32,870 nucleotides of DNA, taken from Bacillota bacterium (GTDB taxonomy: Bacteria > Bacillota > Clostridia > Lachnospirales > Lachnospiraceae). Within the stretch, counting starts at the first letter, position 1. Each line of letters opens with the position of its first letter. The stretch is from positions 1 to 32,870 of the forward strand of contig JAUNGK010000011.1 in assembly GCA_030524555.1 (NCBI GenBank), read 5' to 3'. Under the pieces are notes generated by a model, which saw only the letters and a list, made by a program, of their open reading frames with translations, had not been told where the DNA came from and did no database searches. Below, piece after piece: positions 14,734 to 23,059 of this stretch. The position numbers and the translations under genes were made by a program.

Positions 14734-15831
14734 TTATTGAATGATTATGCTGGCACAATCCATATCCTTGGCAAGGTCATAAACCTTTCCGCTTTTCAGG
14801 CCTACTACCTTAGGTCTGAGGATATAATCGGTACTGTTTTCGACAACCCGGGCCTTTTCACCATTGCTGAGTTCAACGGTACACCCCACAGGATAGAGGA
14901 TGATGCTTCCCAAAAAGCTTTCAATGACACTGATATCCAGGTCAGGGGTCATGGACATGATAATTTCTATAGCGTCCCGCTGGGAAAAAGCTTTTTTGTA
15001 TGGGCGTTCTGTTACCAGAGCATCATAAATATCCGCTACGGACAGAATTTTAGCATAGGAACTGATTTTATCAGCGGTAAGCCCAAGGGGATATCCAAGG
15101 CCGCTGATTTTTTCATGGTGTTGTAAAACACCCAGGCAGATAGCAGGAGGAATGCTTTCCTTTTCCTTTAAAATTTTGTACCCAAATAAGGAATGCTGCT
15201 TCATCAGAGCAAATTCCTCATCATTAAGGCGGCCTGCCTTGTTCAATATTTCATTGGGTATCTGAGATTTACCTACATCATGAAGAAGGCCTGAAATACC
15301 GATTTCATAGACCTCCTTTTCTGACATGCCATGCTTCTTTGCAATGATCATTGCCATGGTTGCAACATCCACGCTGTGCTTGAAGGTGTATTCATCACTG
15401 ACCTTTAAGGTGCTGATATCTACGGCGATGGCGTCGTTGTCGGAAATAGCCTTCATCAGGTCATTTGCAATGTTATCGGCAGTGTCAGTGAAGGTTTCCG
15501 AGGCAGTATTGCTGTATAGATACTGTATTCCCTCAGAAACCCTTTTTTTGACACTTTCCGACAAGCTGACCTTGGTACGGTCAGGAACCTTTAGCTTTTC
15601 AATGGTTTTAAGAATTTTAGGTGCAATAGGAGCGTCCTCGTTTTCAGGATCCTCCTCACCCTCACGGGTATAGATGCTGGTGATACCAAGTTTAAGAAGT
15701 GCATCAATTAGATAATCGTCCAAAGCAGTTCCGCGGGCAATCAAAATTCTTCCGGTCCTGTCAATAATGGACTGGTCGATAATCATTCCTTCCTCTAAAC
15801 ATCTTGTTCGAACGAGTTTTCTTTTAATCAT
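14734..15831 (-). CDS. HD-GYP domain protein, probable c-di-GMP phosphodiesterase
   Basis: The 365-residue cytoplasmic protein has an N-terminal region of about 110 residues (DUF3391-like, RTGRILIARGTAL). The HD-GYP domain from about 145 has H152, H184-D185 in LLHDVGK, H213, H238-H239-E240 and G246-Y247-P248 in HHEKISGLGYP, then VADIYDALVTERPY. All metal ligands and the GYP motif are present, so it should hydrolyse c-di-GMP. It has no receiver or membrane sensor. GGTGG precedes ATG (15829-15831). A GTG nine bases upstream lies within that site. It begins 24 bases after the DUF6171 gene and is probably cotranscribed with the arabinofuranosidase. Confidence 0.92.
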   Translation of the reverse strand: MIKRKLVRTRCLEEGMIIDQSIIDRTGRILIARGTALDDYLIDALLKLGITSIYTREGEEDPENEDAPIAPKILKTIEKLKVPDRTKVSLSESVKKRVSEGIQYLYSNTASETFTDTADNIANDLMKAISDNDAIAVDISTLKVSDEYTFKHSVDVATMAMIIAKKHGMSEKEVYEIGISGLLHDVGKSQIPNEILNKAGRLNDEEFALMKQHSLFGYKILKEKESIPPAICLGVLQHHEKISGLGYPLGLTADKISSYAKILSVADIYDALVTERPYKKAFSQRDAIEIIMSMTPDLDISVIESFLGSIILYPVGCTVELSNGEKARVVENSTDYILRPKVVGLKSGKVYDLAKDMDCASIIIQ

Positions 15832-15855
15832 GTATACCACCGTTTTGAAATATTA

Positions 15856-16113
15856 TTACCAATTAGGATGTACTGCGGGACATTCATTTGCGGAAATGGC
15901 AGCACGCATTTCCACAAAGCATCCGCAAAGCCGGCACATACCGTTTAACAGATGATCGCATTCCCTGCACCGGGAAAGGCGTTTTTCATATAGCTCGTCA
16001 GGTGCTTTAATATCAGGATCCAAATTGGCAATATATTCATACATATTTTGGAAATACTCTGCATCGGGCATTTCTCTTGCGAGACACCTTCTGCAGAGCC
16101 TTTTACTTTCCAT
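15856..16113 (-). CDS. DUF6171-type small zinc-ribbon-like protein
   Basis: The 85-residue protein has two cysteine clusters. C7 and C10 are in LCRRCLA, and CRECDHLLNGMCRLCGC lies near residues 49-65, with one further Cys in NECPA. This pattern fits the DUF6171 family found widely in clostridia, function unknown. The clusters suggest a structural zinc site. Its ATG overlaps the TAA of the arabinofuranosidase by one base (TAATG), so it is translated by coupling. No independent ribosome site is obvious. Its position between abfA and the HD-GYP gene places it in that operon. Confidence 0.75.
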   Translation of the reverse strand: MESKRLCRRCLAREMPDAEYFQNMYEYIANLDPDIKAPDELYEKRLSRCRECDHLLNGMCRLCGCFVEMRAAISANECPAVHPNW

Positions 16114-17618
16114 TATGCTTTGATTTCCAGATGGAGTACACAGCAGGAAGGAAGTTCTACCTTGATGCTGCCCTGATCTGTGACGGAGTATGCGGTAAAG
16201 CCCTTTTCCTTTACATTTTCCGGCTGGTCAAAGGTGTTAAAGGCGGTCATATCACCTTTTAAAATGGTTGCTGACACATTTGACACCTTACGATCAGAAA
16301 ATTGGATTTCTATATTTTTATCGGCAGAAGGTGAAAGATTCCCAAGAGTAATATGAATATTGCCTTCTGCGTCCATAGATACGGATTCGCTGATATCGGG
16401 AACCTGATATTCGTCTGTTCCGATTTCGGTAGTTTCCATATAGCTTTCAAGAAGCTGCGCATTCTGATGGTATTTGAACATACGGAATACATAGTAAGTA
16501 GGTGTAAGCAGCATTTTTGCACCTTCGGTAAGGATTACCGACTGGAGTACATTTACCAGCTGGGCAATGTTTGCCATTTTCACGCGGTCACAGTGCTTGT
16601 TAAATATGTTAAGGGTAAGGCATGCCACCAAAGCGTCTCTCATGGTGTTCTGCTGATAAAGGAAACCGGGATTGGTGCCGGGCTCAACGTCAAACCAGCA
16701 GCCCCATTCATCTACCATCAAGCCGATTGTCTTGTCGGGATCATATTTATCCATGATAGCGCCATGCTTTGTTACAAGCTCTTCTATATGATAAGCCTTG
16801 CTTAAAGTGCAGAACCAGTCTTTTTCATCAAATTGTGTAGCGCTTCCCTTGTGTTCCCAGGCACCGGGAACAGTATAATAATGAAGAGAAAGGCCATCCA
16901 TAAAACCGTGCAGATGTTCCGGGGCGTGGTCAAATGCTGTTTCCATAACCTTTTCTGTCCAATGATAATCGTCGGAATTAGGGCCGCAGCATATCTTGGT
17001 AATGCTGCCGTCACCTGCATAGTCTCTGATATAGGTTTGATATCTTCTGTAAAGATTGCCGTAGTATTCAGGGGTCATATTGCCGCCGCAGCCCCAGTTC
17101 TCATTTCCAACTCCGAAATAGTCAACCTTCCAGGGCTTTTCCCTGCCGTTTTTACGGCGAAGATCTGCCATGGGGGATACCCCGTCAAATGTCATGTATT
17201 CTATCCACTCAGACATTTCCTGAACAGTGCCGCTGCCTACGTTGCCGTTTATATAGGATTTGCATCCCAGCTGCTGGCAAAGCTCCATAAATTCATGAGT
17301 GCCAAAGCTGTTGTCCTCAAGAACACCGCCCCAATGGGTGTTAATCATTTTCTTTCTGTCTTCCTTAGGACCAATTCCATCCTTCCAATGATATTCATCA
17401 GCAAAGCAGCCGCCGGGCCAGCGGAGAACAGGAATTTTCATATCCTTTAATGCTTCCACTACGTCTGTGCGCATACCGTTTACGTTAGGAATTTCGGAAT
17501 TTTCTCCTACATATAATCCCTCATAAATACATCTTCCCAAATGTTCGGAAAAATGTCCATAGATTTCTTCATTTATTTTTCCGAGCTTTTTGTTTTCATT
17601 AATAATTAGTTTTGCCAT
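16113..17618 (-). CDS. abfA: Alpha-L-arabinofuranosidase, glycoside hydrolase family 51
   Basis: The 501-residue enzyme is full length for bacterial GH51. It releases terminal arabinofuranose from arabinoxylan or arabinan fragments. It starts [21 protein letters not shown] and has [15 protein letters not shown], acid/base E173 in [11 protein letters not shown] and nucleophile E304 in VDEWGCW. A C-terminal beta-sandwich follows from about residue 390. There is no signal peptide, so substrate must be imported. GGAGAGG lies upstream of ATG 17618, and a consensus promoter lies about 50 bases before it. It is the first gene of a unit continuing to DUF6171 and HD-GYP. Confidence 0.95.
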   Translation of the reverse strand: MAKLIINENKKLGKINEEIYGHFSEHLGRCIYEGLYVGENSEIPNVNGMRTDVVEALKDMKIPVLRWPGGCFADEYHWKDGIGPKEDRKKMINTHWGGVLEDNSFGTHEFMELCQQLGCKSYINGNVGSGTVQEMSEWIEYMTFDGVSPMADLRRKNGREKPWKVDYFGVGNENWGCGGNMTPEYYGNLYRRYQTYIRDYAGDGSITKICCGPNSDDYHWTEKVMETAFDHAPEHLHGFMDGLSLHYYTVPGAWEHKGSATQFDEKDWFCTLSKAYHIEELVTKHGAIMDKYDPDKTIGLMVDEWGCWFDVEPGTNPGFLYQQNTMRDALVACLTLNIFNKHCDRVKMANIAQLVNVLQSVILTEGAKMLLTPTYYVFRMFKYHQNAQLLESYMETTEIGTDEYQVPDISESVSMDAEGNIHITLGNLSPSADKNIEIQFSDRKVSNVSATILKGDMTAFNTFDQPENVKEKGFTAYSVTDQGSIKVELPSCCVLHLEIKA

Positions 17619-17673
17619 TTGCCGCTTACCTCTCCTTTATTATTTTAATTTTTTCTAAAATATTATATTATTT

Positions 17674-17702
17674 ATTATAACAAAAAAGGAAATACCAGTC
17701 AA
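17674..17702 (-). promoter_or_regulatory. Sigma-A promoter for abfA-DUF6171-HD-GYP unit
   Basis: On the minus strand: TTGACT (17702-17697), a 17-base spacer, then consensus TATAAT (17679-17674). The predicted start near 17667 gives a leader of about 50 bases. No other promoter of similar quality is seen before the two downstream genes. Confidence 0.75.
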
Positions 17703-17794
17703 TATGTGAAGAAAGGAATGGAAAAACATGTTTCTTTATGCTACTGTTAATTATAGTAAAAATGAAAAATTACGGAGGTTATACGGCGGGGAGT

Positions 17795-18553
17795 ATGGGC
17801 AAATCGGGATTGCGGTATGGTTTCTTGGATAGCTTTCGAGGCCTTACATTAATCAGCATGATTCTTTATCATGCCTGCTGGGATTTGGTATATATTTTTA
17901 ACATGAAATGGAGCTGGTATCTGGGGGCAGGGGCTTATATCTGGCAGCAGAGCATATGCTGGAGTTTTATTTTCCTATCCGGCTTTTGCTGGTCATTAGG
18001 CAGAAAGCCGTTAAAAAGAGGCTTGCTTGTTTTCATGGCGGGGCTTTTGGTTTCTGTTATTACAGTTGTTTTTATGCCCGAAAACAGAGTGATATTCGGT
18101 GTGCTTACGCTGATAGGAAGCTGTATGCTGCTTATGATTCCGCTTGAAAAGGCGATCAAAAAATTTCCGGCAGGCTGGGGTTTTGTGGTTTCAATGCTTC
18201 TTTTTATTTGTACGAGGAATATGAATAAAGGTTTTCTGGGGTTTGAAGAATGGAATTTGGTTAGGCTTCCTGATGCTTTGTATCGGGGAAGGCTTATGAC
18301 GTTTCTTGGATTTATGGAGCCGGGATTTTATTCTACGGATTACTTTTCGCTTTTTCCATGGCTGTTTTTATTTTTATCAGGATACTTTTTTTATAATATT
18401 CTAAGGGAAAAACAAGGCTTTATGGAGAAATATCTTACAGGGAAATGGGAACCCCTTTCCTTTCTCGGAAGACATTCCCTGCTGATTTATATGCTTCATC
18501 AGCCGGTTATTTACGGCGTTTTTATGATAATGGAGCAGCAAAAGCTGTTGTAA
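17795..18553 (+). CDS. Membrane acyltransferase-like protein (DUF1624 / heparan-alpha-glucosaminide N-acetyltransferase catalytic-domain family)
   Basis: This integral membrane protein of about 252 residues has roughly seven hydrophobic segments. The family signature is RYGFLDSFRGLTLISMILYH near the N-terminus, with the conserved histidine of the YH pair, then HACWDLVYIF. It ends with GRHSLLIYMLHQPVIYG, typical of these acyltransferases. Members move an acyl group across the membrane onto a sugar; the substrate here is unknown. The start is uncertain: ATG 17738, 17762 and 17795 are all in frame and none has a well-spaced ribosome site. I prefer 17795 because conservation begins just after it. 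A polysaccharide deacetylase gene follows 32 bases downstream, suggesting opposing steps on the same glycan. Confidence 0.8.
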   Translation: MGKSGLRYGFLDSFRGLTLISMILYHACWDLVYIFNMKWSWYLGAGAYIWQQSICWSFIFLSGFCWSLGRKPLKRGLLVFMAGLLVSVITVVFMPENRVIFGVLTLIGSCMLLMIPLEKAIKKFPAGWGFVVSMLLFICTRNMNKGFLGFEEWNLVRLPDALYRGRLMTFLGFMEPGFYSTDYFSLFPWLFLFLSGYFFYNILREKQGFMEKYLTGKWEPLSFLGRHSLLIYMLHQPVIYGVFMIMEQQKLL

Positions 18554-18585
18554 AGAATAATAAAATTAAAAAGTGAGGTATGATT

Positions 18586-19425
18586 ATGGGACCAAAATTT
18601 GAAATGCTGTTTATGAATGGCAAAAGGAAGGCGTTGACTTTAAGCTATGATGACGGAACCGTACATGACAGAAAGCTGGTGGAGCTTATGAACAGGTACG
18701 GGCTTCGGGGAACCTTTAATTTAAATTCAGGGACCTTTTCGCTTAAAGAGACCATAGAAAAGGAAGGAGTAAAGACAGATTTTTCCAGAATTGATGCGGA
18801 TGAGGTAAAGGAGCTTTATCAGGGGCATGAGGTAGCTTCCCATACATTGACTCATCCCTCCCTTACAGAGCTGCCCTCCAATCTGGCAGCAGCAGAGGTG
18901 ATCAGGGACAGAGAGCTTTTGGAAGGCCTGACAGGGGAGATCGTGCGGGGATTTGCATATCCCTACGGAACCTACAATAAGGAAGTGGAAAAGGTGCTTA
19001 AGGTTTGTGGTATAGAATATGCCAGAACAGTGGTCAGTACCAATGATTTTGTCATTCCTCAGAATTTCCTGGAATGGCATCCCACCTGTCATCATGATTC
19101 GCCCAAACTTATGGAGCTTATTCGGGATTTTTGTGAAAAGGAAGGAAACAGCGTACGCCTGTTTTATTTGTGGGGGCACAGCTATGAGTTTGCACAAAAC
19201 GACAACTGGCAGGTGATTGAAGAATTTTTTAAATATGTTTCCGGGTACATGGACAAAATCTGGATAGCAACCAATCTTGAAATTATGGATTATGTAAAGG
19301 CATTTTCAAATCTGAAATGGTCCATGGACGGAAAAACAGTGTATAATCCGTCCGGCATTAAGCTGTGGCTTAAGATGGACGGCCAGATTTACTGCATAGA
19401 CGGAAACAGTAAGCTGTCCTTTTAG
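18586..19425 (+). CDS. Polysaccharide deacetylase family protein (NodB homology, CE4)
   Basis: The 279-residue protein shows the NodB core: LTLSYDDGTVHD with D22-D23, and the metal-binding ASHTLTHP with H86 and H90. It also has RGFAYPYGTYN and WGHSYEF near the C-terminus. It should remove N- or O-acetyl groups from a glycan using a divalent metal. It has no signal peptide or membrane anchor, unlike peptidoglycan deacetylases, so it may act on imported acetylated oligosaccharides. GTGAGG is better spaced for ATG 18586 than for ATG 18580. It is linked to the upstream acyltransferase-like gene. Its stop overlaps the stop of the opposing kinase gene. Confidence 0.88.
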   Translation: MGPKFEMLFMNGKRKALTLSYDDGTVHDRKLVELMNRYGLRGTFNLNSGTFSLKETIEKEGVKTDFSRIDADEVKELYQGHEVASHTLTHPSLTELPSNLAAAEVIRDRELLEGLTGEIVRGFAYPYGTYNKEVEKVLKVCGIEYARTVVSTNDFVIPQNFLEWHPTCHHDSPKLMELIRDFCEKEGNSVRLFYLWGHSYEFAQNDNWQVIEEFFKYVSGYMDKIWIATNLEIMDYVKAFSNLKWSMDGKTVYNPSGIKLWLKMDGQIYCIDGNSKLSF

Positions 19426-20681
19426 GGAAATATAACGGTGAAGGTGGTGTAGGTTTGGCCGTCACTTTTAACGCTGATGTGTCCCTTATGAGCCTTTACA
19501 ATGGACTGGGCAATAGAAAGTCCAAGGCCGTATCCACCGGTTTTGCGGCTTCTGGAGGTATCAACTCTGTAAAAACGTTCAAATATGTGCTTCTGGTCAT
19601 CTTTGGAAATCCCCTTTCCGGTATTATGCACCAGAAGCTCTTTTTTGTCTCCATGCGATGAAAGGCGGATTAAAACGGTGTCTTTCTTATCGGAATATTT
19701 AAATGCATTATCCAGTAGAATGGTAATAAGCTGTCTGATGTTTGCTTCATTACCTAAAAAGCTGATATTGTCTTCTATTTCCATGAAAAAGCCTTTGTCA
19801 TACTCGTAGGCAAGACTTTCAAAGGATAAAGCTGTATTTTGGACCAGCTTGCTGAGGTTAAAGGAAAGATAGTTATTGGATTTACTGCAATCATCTAATT
19901 TGGCAAGCTCGAGAAGGCTGTTAATCAGGGTTTTCATGCGGGCGGTTTGATCCAGAATATGGGCAAGCCATTTATTTCCGGGCACAGTTCCCTCCAAAAC
20001 CTCTGCATTAGCGGTAATAATGGTAAGAGGTGTTTTCAGCTCATGGGAAGCATCGGCGATAAACTGCTTCTGCTTGTCAAAAGCAAGCTGTACAGGCCTG
20101 GTAACCCAGCGGGAAAGGAAAATAACCGGTATCAGAATAACGAATATGCCTGCAAGCCCTACCCAAAGGCAGATCCTGAAAAGACGCATGGACATATCCT
20201 TTTCAGGGGTGTAATCCAAAAAATAAATGCGGGTAATGTCATCGCTTTGATGAAGAAGGAAAAGATAACCGGACTGGCTTCCGGTTTCTTTGGACCTTTT
20301 CAGAACCTTTTCTGCCATGGCGCTGAGCGTATCCTCCGTCATATCGGGATTGCCGCCGGCAGACAATTCTGTTATTTCCCCCTGATTGTTATAAAACACG
20401 TAGGAAACACGCATGTCATTAAACCAATTCATATCCGGACGGTCTTTGTTGTCATTGTCATAAAAAGGAATGGCCTTTTCGCCGGGCAGAGGGGCATTGT
20501 CATCGGTAAAGAGTTCTCTGCGGGCAAACATACGCTGCTCATAACGCATAAGAGTATCGTATCCCTGTCTGCGTGCAGAATAGCTTACGGAAATGTTGAG
20601 CACCAGAAGAACAAGGGCAAAAATTGACCCTACGCATGTCATGGTGATAAATATAAATCTGCGTTGAAGCTTCTTAATCAT
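19422..20681 (-). CDS. Two-component sensor histidine kinase
   Basis: The 419-residue membrane kinase has transmembrane helix 1 (about 9-31), an extracellular sensor of about 135 residues, and helix 2 (169-190). It then goes directly into the dimerisation domain with H213 in FIADASHELKTPLT; a full HAMP domain is not evident. The ATPase domain shows the N box (LLDNAFKYSDK), HIFERFYRVDTSRSRKTGG and GYGLGLSIAQSIV. The start overlaps the response regulator stop by four bases (ATGA), so the pair is translationally coupled. Divergence from the adaptor/ABC operon suggests it senses the exported compound or the envelope damage that compound causes. The signal is unknown. Confidence 0.95.
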   Translation of the reverse strand: MIKKLQRRFIFITMTCVGSIFALVLLVLNISVSYSARRQGYDTLMRYEQRMFARRELFTDDNAPLPGEKAIPFYDNDNKDRPDMNWFNDMRVSYVFYNNQGEITELSAGGNPDMTEDTLSAMAEKVLKRSKETGSQSGYLFLLHQSDDITRIYFLDYTPEKDMSMRLFRICLWVGLAGIFVILIPVIFLSRWVTRPVQLAFDKQKQFIADASHELKTPLTIITANAEVLEGTVPGNKWLAHILDQTARMKTLINSLLELAKLDDCSKSNNYLSFNLSKLVQNTALSFESLAYEYDKGFFMEIEDNISFLGNEANIRQLITILLDNAFKYSDKKDTVLIRLSSHGDKKELLVHNTGKGISKDDQKHIFERFYRVDTSRSRKTGGYGLGLSIAQSIVKAHKGHISVKSDGQTYTTFTVIFP

Positions 20682-21352
20682 ACATATGCCTCCAACTGGT
20701 ATCCCACACCCCGTATGGTTTTAATTTGTACAGAGGCGTCTAAAAAATTCAGTTTCTGTCGTAAAAAGGAAATATATACTTCAATGTTATTGTATTCGGT
20801 GTCACTGTCAATACCCCAAATCTTTTCAATCAAAAGATTTTTGGGCATAACCTGCCCCGTATTTTTCAGCAAAAGCTCAATCAGCTGGGCTTCCTTGAGG
20901 CCCAGACGGATGGTGCTGCCGTTACAGCCAAGCTCCATGCTCCCTTTATTGAAGGTCAGATCGTGAAAAGAAAGAATTTCTCCGGTGTAATTACTGCCTC
21001 TTCGTGAAAGTGCCCGCATTCTTGCCAAAAGCTCACCGGTGGAGAAGGGTTTGGCAAGGTAATCATCGCTTCCGGCATCCAGTCCCGTAATAATATCGGG
21101 AACTTCGGATTTGGCAGTTAGAAGAATCACAGGCGTGGAAATGCCTTTTTGGCGCAGTGATCTTAAAATGGTCAGTCCATCCATGCCCGGCAGCATAATA
21201 TCCAGAAGTATCATATCATAGATGTCAGAACTGGCATAATCCAAACCTTCGGGGCCGCGGTGAACCACATCCACAGTATAATTGTTCTGCGTCAAAATTT
21301 CGGCCAAAGCGTCAGATAATGCAGTTTCATCTTCCACAAGCAAAATTCTCAT
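20678..21352 (-). CDS. OmpR/PhoB-family response regulator
   Basis: The 224-residue regulator has an N-terminal receiver domain: acidic pocket E7-D8, phospho-acceptor D51 in LLDIMLPGMDG, and lysine in LLTAKSE. A C-terminal winged helix follows, with LIEKIWGIDSDTEYNNIEVYISFLRQKL and RTVRG-like IRGVGYQLEA. It pairs with the kinase encoded four bases into its own stop. AAAGGA precedes ATG 21352. Its likely targets are the AAGGTT repeats in the adjacent 21353-21514 region, which would let it control its own operon and the divergent exporter. Confidence 0.95.
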   Translation of the reverse strand: MRILLVEDETALSDALAEILTQNNYTVDVVHRGPEGLDYASSDIYDMILLDIMLPGMDGLTILRSLRQKGISTPVILLTAKSEVPDIITGLDAGSDDYLAKPFSTGELLARMRALSRRGSNYTGEILSFHDLTFNKGSMELGCNGSTIRLGLKEAQLIELLLKNTGQVMPKNLLIEKIWGIDSDTEYNNIEVYISFLRQKLNFLDASVQIKTIRGVGYQLEAYV

Positions 21353-21383
21353 AATTTCATTCCTTTCATTCTGATTGTTCCTA

Positions 21384-21412
21384 ATTATACTACATTAAAT
21401 ATCTTAATCTAA
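21384..21412 (-). promoter_or_regulatory. Putative promoter of response regulator-kinase operon
   Basis: On the minus strand a consensus TATAAT (21389-21384) has no good -35 at 17 bases (TTAGAT, 21412-21407). A poor -35 overlapped by an AAGGTT element (21416-21411) is the usual look of an activator-dependent, autoregulated promoter. Confidence 0.55.
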
Positions 21413-21460
21413 CCTTGAAACACACATTTTTCACAATTTTTGTAAGGTTTTTCAAGGTTA
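21410..21460. promoter_or_regulatory. Probable response regulator binding region (AAGGTT repeats and 11-bp inverted repeat)
   Basis: TAACCTTGAAA (21410-21420) and TTTCAAGGTTA (21450-21460) form a perfect 11-bp inverted repeat with 29 bases between. On the plus strand AAGGTT occurs at 21444 and 21454, exactly 10 bases apart, the spacing of tandem OmpR-type half sites. The region lies between the two divergent operons and touches both promoters. Confidence 0.65.
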
Positions 21461-21483
21461 TTTTAAGAGTTGCAATTTATAGT
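21454..21483 (+). promoter_or_regulatory. Putative activator-dependent promoter of exporter operon
   Basis: The -10 TATAGT (21478-21483) has no consensus -35. The position is occupied instead by the second AAGGTT (21454-21459). This arrangement fits activation by the divergent response regulator. The start would be near 21490, 25 bases before ATG 21515. Confidence 0.5.
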
Positions 21484-21514
21484 CAAAGAACAAAAATCAT
21501 GCAGGGGTATATAT

Positions 21515-23059
21515 ATGAAGTCAATGACAAGGAAAAATAAGATACTGATTGGAATTACGGCGCTGGTCATTCTTCTGGCTGCGGGTACAATAATTTTTTT
21601 CGCAGTAAGAACCGGCAAGGCGGAGGATAAATCCGGGGAAGTAAATAATCCTCCGAATATGGAAGGAATGGAAGGAAATATAATCAGTGCCAGCGGTCTT
21701 ACCTCGGTGGGTATGCTTGAAGAAAATTTAAAATTAAGCTTTCTGGAAACGGAGCTTTACATAGAAGAAAGTTATCTTTCTATTGGCGACGAGGTGGAGG
21801 CCGGAACGGCTGTTTTCCGAATATCTGATGAGACGCTTGAGAATGCACGAAAGGAACTTCAGGATGCTGTAACGGAAGCGCAGCTGGCCTACAGACAGGG
21901 GGTTTTGGATTATGAGGAGGATAGTTTGGACGCCAAAACGGTTTATGAAAGTGCGGAGATTAATCAAAAATATGCACAGGCGGAGTATGAAAGCGCAGTG
22001 AATAAAGCCGCCTCTGACGTTGAGGAATTGGAACAACAGGTGGAGGAAGCGGCGCTTTTGGTGGAAGAATATGAGAAATCGATCAATGAAGATTATTACA
22101 GAACCTATTATAAAGTAGATGAATTGTATGAAAATTACTGTGATCATTTTAATCTTCTGATGGAGACATATGAAAAGTGGGATATTGAAACGCTGGAGGA
22201 GCAAAATAATGGATTGTCAGGAGGAATGAGCGGCCTTTCGGCGGAGGGAGGCGGAGGTATGCAGTCTGCAGGAGGCAGCGACGATTCCCAGAAGCTGACG
22301 GTTTATAATCTTTTGGATGAAATGGTTCAGCAGGAAGGGGAAGCTTATGAAGAGGCTTTGGAAACCTATGAAAAGGCAAGGGATCAGGCGCAGGCAGGTC
22401 TTTTGCAGGCGCAAAGTAATCTGGCCGCACTGGAAGCGGAGCTGACGCAGGCGCAAACCGATTACGAAAAGGAACTGGTTACCTGTAAGGCAGATTATGA
22501 AACGACACTGTCTGAATGCCAGAATGCACAGACCATTTATGAAACAACTATGCAGGGATTGGATGAGACGCTGTTAGCATTAGAAATGGAGCAGGAGGAT
22601 GCAATAGAGAATCTGACTCTTTTTGAGGAAAGCCTGGGCGATGGTTATTTTTATACAAAGAATGCAGGAACTATTGTAATGAATGCCATAACAGAGAATA
22701 CCTATCTGTCAGGGGATGTGCTTGTGGTCGCATACAGTAATCCTGAGACGGTAACCATTTCCGCCAATGTTGATCAGAGTAATATTGCGGACATTGCCAT
22801 TGGAGACGCTGCTTATGTAATAGTAAGCGAATATGGCAATTATCAGGGAACAGTTACCACGATAAATCCTGTAACTCAGGCCGGCAGCCGATCCTCCGTA
22901 ACTTATCAGGTTGTTGTTACCTTGGAAGGTGATGTCAGTGAACTGGAATCCAATCTTACAGCTTATGTCTATTTTGGAGATGTGGATGCAATGATACGGA
23001 TGTCGGGAGAGCCGGACGGAAATGAAAGAATTAAATCAGCAGAAGGGAGCAGGGAATGA
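21515..23059 (+). CDS. HlyD/MacA-type membrane-fusion adaptor 1 of exporter
   Basis: This 514-residue adaptor has one N-terminal transmembrane helix (about 9-30), a split lipoyl-like domain (SYLSIGDEVEAGTAVF), a long coiled-coil hairpin (about 110-375) and a barrel domain with a TVTTINPV segment. A glycine/serine/methionine-rich loop (about 231-257, GLSGGMSG and GGGGMQSAGGS) interrupts the hairpin near its tip. It ends without the extra C-terminal domain seen in adaptors 2 and 3. ATG 21515 has AGGGG 8 bases upstream. A TTG start at 21470 would precede the predicted transcript start. Its stop overlaps the next gene by four bases. Confidence 0.88.
   Translation: MKSMTRKNKILIGITALVILLAAGTIIFFAVRTGKAEDKSGEVNNPPNMEGMEGNIISASGLTSVGMLEENLKLSFLETELYIEESYLSIGDEVEAGTAVFRISDETLENARKELQDAVTEAQLAYRQGVLDYEEDSLDAKTVYESAEINQKYAQAEYESAVNKAASDVEELEQQVEEAALLVEEYEKSINEDYYRTYYKVDELYENYCDHFNLLMETYEKWDIETLEEQNNGLSGGMSGLSAEGGGGMQSAGGSDDSQKLTVYNLLDEMVQQEGEAYEEALETYEKARDQAQAGLLQAQSNLAALEAELTQAQTDYEKELVTCKADYETTLSECQNAQTIYETTMQGLDETLLALEMEQEDAIENLTLFEESLGDGYFYTKNAGTIVMNAITENTYLSGDVLVVAYSNPETVTISANVDQSNIADIAIGDAAYVIVSEYGNYQGTVTTINPVTQAGSRSSVTYQVVVTLEGDVSELESNLTAYVYFGDVDAMIRMSGEPDGNERIKSAEGSRE

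Noticed and set aside
14731..15126. 131-codon plus ORF starting at the U32 stop (TAATG)
   Set aside because: The start would be coupled to the U32 stop, but the frame is antisense to the HD-GYP domain, and its peptide shows no motif.
16833..17450. 205-codon plus ORF inside abfA
   Set aside because: Antisense to conserved GH51 catalytic regions, with no ribosome site or family pattern.
19947..20627. 226-codon plus ORF opposite the kinase
   Set aside because: Antisense to the sensor and transmembrane part of an unambiguous kinase; Lys/His/Ile-rich shadow composition.
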